In this document: positions 36,979 to 46,298 of the stretch, piece by piece
Layout: every line of letters begins with the position of its first letter
How positions within the stretch are numbered: position 1 is the stretch's first letter
Assembly (NCBI RefSeq): GCF_963966145.1
Contig: NC_091047.1
Coordinates: 22,630,001 to 22,694,000, forward strand
Length of the DNA stretch: 64,000 nt
From: Tenebrio molitor
Lineage: Eukaryota; Arthropoda; Insecta; Coleoptera; Tenebrionidae
Direction: 5' to 3'
The notes under the pieces: model-generated
The model's database searches: none
Seen by the model: only the letters and a program-made list of their open reading frames with translations
What the model was told of the DNA's origin: nothing
Translations under genes and position numbers: made by a program

Positions 36979-38303
36979 TACATAGTTCACACGATCATCA
37001 CTTCATTTTTCAGATAAAAATATAGAGTAAAAATTCTTTTATTTTTAGTTCCAACAATACAAAATCATTTTACAATTTTCTACAGATTTAATTAATAAAG
37101 TATTGAGGTACTTTTATCACTTCTGTACTCGCTGTATAGACTAGAGTTCAAATTTGTCTCTTTTTTCATTTCAAATAAACCTATGAGATTATATTTTATT
37201 AATGCCGAATATGAAAATAGAAAACTGTAAATTGTTGATTTTAGGTTAGCACAAAAATATCATAAATATTATTTAACGAGTTCGTGTGTAAACTGGGCTC
37301 TTTATGGCATGAGTGGGCCAGTTTAAAACGTGAGTGAAACGAGGCCCACGAACGAGTTGAATACAACGTTTTTTTGTTCGACGAGCCCCTTAAAGGCTCC
37401 AAATCGCTTAAAAACTTTAACGTCTCGTTTTGAAAAGTTTTGACATTTATCAAAATCTCAAATTTCGACAGTGTCGAACAAAAAAATAGTTTTCTCAATT
37501 TGCTTCATTCAAGACACTGCGTACAAGCCTAATATTTTTTCCCTTTATCAATAAGTAACATCATTTCTTAAAATTAAACAATTTTGGATTTATTTAAAGC
37601 TGAGCTTTGTATTATCTTTAACAACAAATTGACTAGTACGAAAAAGAAGAAGCGAAACTGTAACATAACAGAATCCTGAAAGTTTTCTTTTCTGCAATAA
37701 AATTTTGGAAGTAATAAGCAATCCTCCAATTATAAAGAAATTTTAAATGGAAGAACAGTAACCAACCACCAATGCAATTAACAATGCCGCAACTATTTGT
37801 ACCACTCTGAATTACCAGTAAAAAATCACTTAATTAACGAAATTTAAAAGGACAATTAAAAATTTTTTAGATCCAAAAACATCTTGTTTCCAATACTAAT
37901 TGCTTTCTCAAAGGGAGAAATGTGAAGCTTCTGCTTTTTCTCAAGACCACCGTGTGTTATTGTTAGTTATGTTGGTAATTAATTCGGTCAGAAATTTTCG
38001 ACGTATGCAACAGCAAAAAGCTCGTCAACTGCCTAAGATTCCGATTCAAACAATATTACTTTCGAGAAATTATCCGTTAAACATGTTGATGGAGCTTTCA
38101 CAAATAAATATAAAATCCAGTCGATTTTTATGTCGAAGATGGTTAAGTAATCGCATTGCAGAATACGTGATGTTCTGCGACGAAATATTAACAATAATGT
38201 TCTATTCTTGTCTACTGGGTCCAGAAACAACAGATAACTTAAACCTTAAATTTAGAAGATTTAAAATAGACACGTTAAAAAAAATCAATTCATTATAAGA
38301 ATA
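36979..38303. other. Spacer with one family A repeat
   Basis: Apart from the family A copy at 37269-37487, nothing is identified. A 132-codon plus-strand frame (37900-38298) has no domain I know and no supporting codon pattern, so I leave it uncalled. Confidence 0.4.
37269..37487 (+). repeat. Dispersed hairpin repeat family A, copy 4
   Basis: It starts TTTAACGAGTTCGTGTGTAA and ends GACAGTGTCGAACAAAAAA. It lacks part of the hairpin arm seen in copies 2 and 5 (AACGTGAGTGAAACGAGGCC only). Same orientation as the other copies. Confidence 0.8.
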
Positions 38304-38519
38304 CTAAATGAACAAAATGTACAAATACACCGGGATATCAAAAATTATCTTAGTCAAAGATGGACATGGATTGGAAAACGTCCATCTCAACTTAATTCGT
38401 GTGACGATTTCTTCGGTACGAACGACTGACCTACCAGCGCCTTTTTTATGAGTCACAGAGCCAGTTTCGCGAAACACACCAACATAATTTGTAAGGCATG
38501 CATAAAAATCCTTCACCAT
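38304..38519 (-). pseudogene. N-terminal helix-turn-helix fragment of a mariner/IS630-like transposase
   Basis: The frame reads FYACLTNYVGVFRETGSVTH then KKGAGRSVVRTEEIVTRIK. The block FRETGSVxxKKxxGRxxxVRTEExxxxI is the linker after the second helix-turn-helix of insect transposases in the same large group as the tails at 3-245 and 63.5 kb. The catalytic domain does not follow, and the frame loses similarity after about residue 45, so this is a short relic. Confidence 0.6.
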
Positions 38520-38789
38520 TAGTACTGCAAAGTGTGGGAAAAAATAAAAATTAAACTGTTTGACAGATTTTGACTTTCAAAAAATGATTGACACAAATGC
38601 TTAGACAATTATTTGAAAATCCATGACCGCCTTTGACCAAGATAATTTTTATTAAGTAGGTAATTACTAATTATAATTCTTGGTAGTGGTTTTTTTTTTT
38701 TAATTTTCTTTGATTTGTTTCATCTCGTTCACATTATTAGATACATCTTTTGTCTCATGTTTTTCTTTCCACTATACAGTCTCTCTTAT

Positions 38790-38941
38790 AACGGGTGTTC
38801 ACTTAAATTTATCTTCGAAGTTGGCGTTGAAGAGTCGAATGTGAACCCACCACTGCATAGTAAAAACACAAACAACGCAAAAAGTGAGGTTAGATTTAAA
38901 CAACGTCAACTTTGAGGATAAATTCAAATCAACATCCGATT
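38790..38941. mobile_element. MITE, CGGGTGTTCA family, copy 1
   Basis: Left end ACGGGTGTTCACTTAAATTT, then ATCTTCGAAGTTGGCGTTGA. The right end reads AACTTTGAGGATAAATTC then AACATCCGAT, degenerate. Relatives at 50130-50306 and 52914-53084. Confidence 0.65.
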
Positions 38942-41773
38942 TTATTTTGTTGCATGAAACTGGCACTCTGCTGGCGCCAATAATCAATGCATGTGGCAAC
39001 CCGATATAAAGCTAAATTTTCAACTGTCACAAGATTCAACTGTGCTATAGTAAGCTCAATTATTATTGATGTCGTAGCGTAAATTTGGTTTTTAGAACTG
39101 CAGCATTGATATAAATTGTTATAAATTTCGAACGCTTCAACAGAAAACTTTCATGAACATTTCTTTTTTTCTTTTGTCACTTGACCTCTTAACTCTTAAC
39201 TCTTAACTCTAGCTCCGTATTTCTGCTTTCTTAACTTGACCGTGCCAAGCCGAATAGAAGATACTGGCGCCAGGAAGTACACCGCGTTTTTACTTGAGCC
39301 AGTGATTCCACTTAAGTAGTGCCAGTCTAATGGCGAGTATAATCTATAAAGATGGCAATCCGCTTTAAGACAGTTTTGTTTGAATCCAGCCTAAAATCAA
39401 CTCTGTAATGGTTCAAGGTTAAGACTAGACCTTTTGGGTTGCCAGTCATGTTTCTCGACGGTTTCACTAGTTGAACATTATTGACCGTAGCAAAGCTTCT
39501 TCCTCTTACGAATTCATTAACTAAAATACTAATTCAAAATTTGCTAGTGGCAACGTGTTGTGAACATTTTCGTATTGGTTTGGCAACTATATTTATTATA
39601 AATCTTGTTGCAAATTTAATTACCTTCGGAAACCAAAAACCCTCTTTTGACTTGTTGACATACCTACAAGTATTTATATTTTACTGCAGTTTTGCATTAA
39701 AAATATTCACGGTAGAGTTGGCGTTTCTTTTGCCATTCTTGAAAAATAAACGACCACAAATCTTCTACATTCTGCAACATCATTAACTCGCCTCTTGCAT
39801 CTCTCACCTGTTGAACACATTTTTAAATTATTACGTCTCCCCGGTAAGATATGGATCGTGAGCACACATTTTATGCGATCTTGATTAAAAATTTACAATT
39901 CTCAAATTGAAATTTATTTGTTGGAGCAGCTCATGCAGCTCTCGGACACCCCAGGGTATCCCCAGTGGAGCCGATTAAAAAAGATAACTTTTTTAAGCTT
40001 GCACACGCTCCACTAACTAATTCCCAAGTGAAAGACGGTCCGACACAAGAAAACTTTGCTTTTCTTCAGAACCATCAATTCTTATCGGAATTCGTTCAAC
40101 CGAACGAGAAATCAACGATTACCATAATTACCATAAAACTCGACAAATAAAAGCCGTAATTACCCTAATTTTAATGGCGGCAATTACGTCTGCACAAACC
40201 TGGGAAATTACACGCTACATGGGAGGAGATAAAGGTTTGATTCGTTTTTGGGTTATTGCGAGAGAGCATACCACGTCCATTATCAGCAGCATTTTATTTC
40301 GGTGTGAGTTTAATATAGATAATTAGCCAAGGATAATGCTTGACAGGAGGGAAAAATCCTCACGGCCGCATTTATAATTCATCTTGTATAAAATTACATA
40401 TGATTATAGATAGGCCTCATTAATCCTCACAGTCAAGTCGCAATAATTACATACGTTGTTGCACTTGGTAACATTTTGTACTCTTCCATTTGGAGAAGTC
40501 GCGTTATCCTATTCGATTGAGCAGAGATATCAGCGAGCATTAAAGGACTCATCCTCCGCCATCGCGACTCCTGATCAATAAAACTTTACGGCGCTGCCGT
40601 CCCAACAAACCGTTGATTAAATTTAATTAGTTTCGATAAGTTTATGAACTCCGCCGTCGATGGATAATTGGCAGAATGAAGAATAAGGTATTCGGAGTTG
40701 CGTTATGTAACGAGATGCCTTTGCAATTATGCATACTAATCTTTCTCCATTAATGATGGATATTCATTTGCTGAAGGTAATTACCGTTTGAAATATTCAG
40801 GAAACCTCGAGTCAACAATGCCAATTCATGTGCTCGGCCACAGAGTTCCCTGCTGGTTCTGAACATTCATCACAATTGTGTCAGATAAATATTTTGCCGG
40901 ACTCGAATAATTATTATCAGTCGTGAATTATTCGAGAGCAAGACGTTCCTTTACGGTTGAGCATCGACGGTGGGAAAAAAGGATGTGAAGGACGTAAATC
41001 ATAAATGCACGCAACGGATTTTTAGTTGAGCATCCGACTCGTTAAAACAACACGAATAAACGGTTTAATTAAGTCGTCACTTAGTTTTTACGAGAAGTAT
41101 TCCTATCGACAGGATTACGAGAGGGAAGCTTCCGAGTTAATCCTGACGTTAATTAACTTCAATCCTTTTTCAAAAAAGTTTTAATGTTTTATTAAAAATT
41201 GAATAATCATTAAAGAATAAGAAAAAAAGAATAAGAGGGCTGTTAGAAAGTACTCGTAACTAAAGTCCATTCAAAAATCAAAAAACCACCACCTATTGCT
41301 TTAGGTTGGTAAAATTTAAAAAACCTAGGTAGATATTTTTTCTTTTTCATACTACGAGTATACTTGTGAAAGAATAAAATCTTTTTTGGCCTCCTCAACT
41401 CTAAATGACATGTTTACACATTTTGAACAGCTACGGTATCTTGATTTTTACACACTAATCAAACTATCTGTCCGGAGTGTGTAAAATACCACGAAAATTT
41501 TAAGCTTTCAGGGACCTCCAAAAAAACTGTTAGCTTATCATAAATAAAGTCCATTTATACTAAGACAAGATACCGCTACCATTGATCCGTTCAGTTATCG
41601 AAAATGAACATAATTTAATTGTTTTCTTGTGAAAAATTGTGATGTCTGATAGCGCCATCTTGTGGTATAAATCGTAAGCATGTCAGTTATCGGTATAATA
41701 GATAACTTTCTGGTATGTCATTAATCAAATTTCAGTCTTTGACAGGTTTTGCAAAATTATTGGTTACAACCAC
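38942..41773. other. Spacer; unique-looking sequence 39.9-41.15 kb
   Basis: It contains a (TTAACTC)3 run near 39187-39210, two TGGCGCCA palindromes (38972 and 39265) and a CTCF-like word (41651-41665). 39.9-41.15 kb is complex, repeat-free and rich in TAATTA words, typical of insect cis-regulatory DNA. No gene is supported. Confidence 0.4.
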
Positions 41774-42057
41774 AAGTAAAACGACGCCAGAATTACAGAA
41801 TTACAGGTTCCAAGACGCTAGCTTTCCTCTAAATACGTTTTTTCGCTCGCAACTGTGTAGGATCACGAAAAACTAAGTGCAAATCGGAATTTCGACGTGG
41901 AACTTGTACATTTCGAAGTAAAACGACGCAAGAATTACAGAATTCCAGGTTCCAAGACGCTAACTTTCCTCTAAATACGTTTTTTCGCTCGCAACTGTGT
42001 AGGATCACGAAAAACTAAGTGCGAATCGGAATTTCGTCGTGGAACTTGTACATTACA
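41774..42057 (+). repeat. Tandem duplication, 142-bp unit
   Basis: AAGTAAAACGACGCCAGAAT (41774) and AAGTAAAACGACGCAAGAAT (41916) start two copies that differ at only a few positions (for example CAAATCGG/CGAATCGG and TTCGACG/TTCGTCG). Confidence 0.85.
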
Positions 42058-44470
42058 ACAAATTTCAAATTTGAGGAAACGAGTAATGGGTCGTAGGCCA
42101 AACGATTAATACATTACGGTAGGCATTTTACATCGCTCGGTTTTTGTTAAAACACTCCCGGTCTTCCGCTGCGCGGTCGTGTTTCACTGTAAAACCCTCG
42201 CGCTGTAAAATGTAGTCTACTGCATTTGTAATGTAAATAACTATTCTAGCAAACATTTCTTGATGTTTTAAAAACTGTTGCAATGATACTTGCCTTGAAA
42301 AAAATTGTTGAAACCTCGAAAAGAAAACGATCAATTTCTCATCTCAATATGTCCGGAAATGAAGGCTCTAAACGCGGATAAAGACAAATTTAATGCAAAA
42401 ACATCCAAAAACTCTTAGTTTGAGTTCTCATTTATGAAAAAAGGAATTTCAGCAGTCAAGATTGTACACCTATATTAAAATTGTATTGTTTTCAAATAAC
42501 AAAGTGGACGTACGAGTAGGATCTCCTTTTTATCTTTCTGCAAGACATATTCTTTTTTATTAACTGTCCTTACTATTCCTCAATTTTATAATCTACAACA
42601 ATCTCTTCTGAGAAAAACTACCTTGTTCTTCATTTTAATTTTCTTATTTTAGTTAGGAGCTACATATCTTAGTCCAATTATTATATAATTATTTGCATTA
42701 GATTTTAATCTCACTTGAAACCATTCCGACTTTATCAGAATGTGCCTCACATCTTCATTATTCAGGAGTGTTCACTTGACGTGCAACGACAGATAATTAA
42801 AGTATTAATATTACAACGTAAATTAAAACCTTTAGAAAGATGTTATGTTACTCGTGGCCTGTCCGTCGCTTCCAGAAGAAGGAAGCCAGCTAATTATACC
42901 TTTAATGGTGAAGAATTTTGTCCGGTATATTAATCACCCCACGGATTATTTCATTTATAAATATAATGCTTTTGACCAGCTGTACCTTCCCATCTGGCAA
43001 AAAATCCAGTTTAAATGTTCCATTATTGCCAGTTCCTACGCAAAATAACGTCGTTTATAATTTATCACAAAAAACCGAATCAATGCAGTTTAAAATATGT
43101 AGAGCTGGTTGCTTATGAATGCGCGCAGTTCCAGCTCAAGTCGCATATTAATCACAGTTGTATACATAATAAATAGCGACTATCCCCAACTTCACAATGC
43201 AACAATATAATCTATGAAACAAACAGTTAAATATCACATTGTGGATCACAATAGTGATTTTCACAATAATATCTGCATGTAACCTATTGTTATGTCTGAT
43301 TATAGGATCATGATCTGTATGATTGCTTGTGAAGACTTTCTTGACGCGTGATAATTTTACAAGTTGCTAAAAATCATTTCCTGGTTTTACTAGTTCTTTA
43401 ATTAAATAATCAAACGCGTAGGATTCTAATCGCCAGTTTTCTCCGCCAAGTTTTATTCCGTGACCTTTTCGGACATGATGTCGTAACCTTTCTCGGCCGC
43501 CAGCAAGCGAGCTAATTAAATTGCATAAAATTGGGAATTTTTAAATGTACCTTTATTTTACGAAACAAGAGCATTGTTTTTTAAAATTCCCGAGATAAAT
43601 ATTTTTTGATTATCGGGAACGATTATTATCTTTTTACCTGGAAATGTTTTTCCGTCAAATACAATTATAGACATCTCCTAGTAGAGTGCAGAAAACAAAC
43701 AATATAAGGATACTTTAGTTTTAGTAAAACGTTAGCAAAATGTTGAGTTTCATTGATATCATTCATGATAAATATCAGAAAACTGCTTATGTTGGAATTT
43801 GTTTTACGACACCGCTTCCAATAATTCTGCCGACAATTACCAGCTTACAATAAAGTAATATTATTGATAAGCGTACCAATTGAAGGTATATACTTCAGAT
43901 TCATCTCATTATTAATTATTTTTGACTTATAATTTATTTGTTTCCAATTATATAAAATAATTAAATTACAATCAAGATAGATTAAGTCAAATGTTATCTC
44001 CCCAGTTACAATTACTTTTTTGATGACAAAAATGAATCACTTTGTTACTGTGTAACAAATTTTTCACTTGTTATAAACATTTTCATACTGGAACCATCAT
44101 CAGAAATCAAGATTTCTTTGCAAAAACAACGAATTTTTATCAAACAAGCAAAAAATTAAAATAATATTTCAGTAGTTCCACTAAAGTGTATGATCAAATT
44201 GCTTTATAATCGGAGATCATTATCTAATACGTTTTTCTTGCAACATAATTTTTTGATAAGGCTTAGTCATTTTATCAAATGTTAAAATATGTTTGTTTCG
44301 AAATCATTTTGCAGTCTATGGAGTGCAAGAATGTATGTTCAACGAATACATAAATGAAAAACCACATAGAAAAATCAAAATGTAGATAAGTCCAGTTAAT
44401 AAATATAAGAATGTGGAGCTTTAAGACGCCACAAAACTATTGAAACTTTTTGAACATTTATTCATAGTTT
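42058..44470. other. AT-rich spacer, no gene seen
   Basis: Short frames at 42128-43118 are unsupported. 43380-43560 is a little more complex and unique-looking. Confidence 0.45.
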
Positions 44471-44922
44471 TACAACAGTAAAGTAAAATCGTTATAGATG
44501 TGAATTGTCAGTGTCAAAGTTTTTAAAAATTGAGTGCCTGTACCGCTAAAAAATGTAAATAATATATACTGTTTTTGGTGAGACTGTACGTATGTCAAAT
44601 ACTAAAAGTGAGGTTATACTCCAGAAAATGGAAAACATTGTTAAAAGATTGTAATAATTATTAAATACAATTCATTGTAGCAGTTAACCACCCACACATT
44701 TTCTTTTGCGGAAAGCAATGTTCGTTTCTTTGGTGAACTGATTTTTCTTTCAATAAAGAGTTTGAATTTATAACTTGTATAAATTTACCTGTCACGTTTG
44801 ACGATTGGCGCCAGAACAAAGACTTAAATTCATTAAAATCCCGAGAAGCATGCCTAGTAATTTTAGTTGATAAACGTCATTTTGACAATTCACATCTATA
44901 ACGATTTTACTTTATGTTGTTA
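44471..44922. mobile_element. ~450-bp inverted-repeat element
   Basis: TACAACAGTAAAGTAAAATC with GTTATAGATGTGAATTGTCA (44471-44510) is complementary, with few mismatches, to 44883-44922. Non-coding interior containing a TGGCGCCA word (44816-44823). The next hairpin starts within about 10 bp. Confidence 0.75.
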
Positions 44923-44928
44923 TACGAG

Positions 44929-45034
44929 TTGCACAAGACAGTCTATTGTCCAACGAGAGGGTTTAGAGCACAACGAACGCAGCGAGGAGTGCTCTAAAGA
45001 AACGAGTTCGACAACATGTCTTGTGAAACGAGTG
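44929..45034. repeat. Hairpin, CACAAGACA stem with AACGAACGCAGCGAGGAG loop
   Basis: CACAAGACA pairs with TGTCTTGTG, and TTTAGAGCAC with GTGCTCTAAA. The loop is close to that of 25034-25135, and the flanking ATTTTTTCTAC matches ATTTTTTCTAT there. Confidence 0.7.
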
Positions 45035-45234
45035 TAACATACTATTTTTTCTACTTCTACTGAAGTTTTCTTTCGCCTTTCCTAAGTGCAAATATGCAGA
45101 ATAATAATAAAACATCACGTGTAAATCTGCTCTTTCCATTTTTTTAAATTTTGCGCCGGATCTATTTGTTATAGCGTAAGTGAACATTTTTTGTAACATT
45201 TATGTCAAGCAATATATGAGTGGACAGAGTTTAG

Positions 45235-45526
45235 TTTATTTAATGAGTTCGTGTGTAAATTGGGCCTTTTTTCTCACAAGTGGACCATTTTTAAACGCGA
45301 GTGAAACGAGCATTTTAAAGGCCCACGAGTACCAAAAAACACCCAATTTACACACGAACGAATTGAATACGTTTTTTTTTTTTGTTCGACAAGCCCCTTA
45401 AAGGCTCCAAATCGCTTAAAATCTTTAAAATTAGTTTGACGTTTCGTTTTGAGAAGTTGTGACATTTATCAAAATCCGTTTACACAGGAGAAAATTCTCA
45501 AATTCTGACAGTGTCGAACAAAAAAG
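45235..45526 (+). repeat. Dispersed hairpin repeat family A, copy 5
   Basis: Full-length copy, closest in layout to copy 2: TTTAATGAGTTCGTGTG start, GCGAGTGAAACGAGC hairpin, GACAGTGTCGAACAAAAAAG end. Confidence 0.8.
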
Positions 45527-45850
45527 GTTATTGCCAGTCAAGTATGTACTTACTGACTAAATATTTTTTCTACAACCGTCAAAAAACGTGACATTTTTGC
45601 ATCGTTATCAAGTCGCAAAGTACCTATGTCATTTTTGATAAATCAAAAATATTTGTCAAAAAGTTTCACTGGGCGCTTTAATAACTCTTTTGTCATCGTA
45701 AAACAGTGAAAAAAAAAATTAAAGCATCCAAAGAAAATCTTACAAAAATTCAAAAATTTTAAAATGCGGTTGTAGAAAAAATAGTGTTTGTATTTTGCCC
45801 ACTTAATACAAATAGTATATTATGATACAAGTTTATAATGAAGCCTTATA
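45527..45850. other. Flank of the RT element, no gene seen
   Basis: AT-rich. The last 30 bp (GATACAAGTTTATAATGAAG, CCTTATA) partly mirror the right flank of the element (complement of CTTATGAACGTGTATC), so the inverted similarity may extend beyond the TATA. Confidence 0.4.
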
Positions 45851-46221
45851 CAGAGTGATCACAAAAAAACGCCCCAGCTTATATCTTTCTTAATTGAAAT
45901 CCGATTTCAACAAGCGGTACATCAAATTAAAGGGTTCAAAAAGTACTATAAACTGGATATAAAATGTTGCCCTTAACAACCCTATCTTACAAGGGTCCAG
46001 GGTCAACTTAATTTTTTTAAATAGCAACATATAATTTTTTTGGTACAGTTAGATTCATTATGTTTTTCTAAGTTAAAAAATATAGCACACTCTGTATACT
46101 TAAATGTTATTCTAACATAAGAAATAAATAAAATTCAATTACAAATCATTAGGAATAAGTAGAACTTTATGCGTAACAGGCCATGAATTACTTAAGATAT
46201 TCTTGTAGCCATGGAAACACA
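45851..46221 (+). repeat. Left terminal inverted repeat of the RT element
   Basis: It shares, in inverted order with the right arm, CGCCCCAGCTTAT, CATCAAATTAAAGGGTT, AAAAGTACTATAAACTG, ATAAAATGTTGCCCTTA, GTTAGATTCATTATGTTTTT, AGGAATAAGTAGAACTTTAT and CATGGAAACA. It ends about 78 bp from the stop codon of the RT frame. Confidence 0.85.
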
Positions 46222-46298
46222 AAAAAAATAAACATTTATTTTGAAAATTTATTTAAATACTATGAAAAGTATAACATAATTACATAAACATTTTTGTT

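Noticed and set aside
37900..38298. 132-codon plus-strand frame as a gene
   Set aside because: No recognisable domain; flanked by spacer and a transposase relic on the other strand.
39187..39210. (TTAACTC)3 as a telomere-like repeat
   Set aside because: Not the insect TTAGG unit and only three copies.
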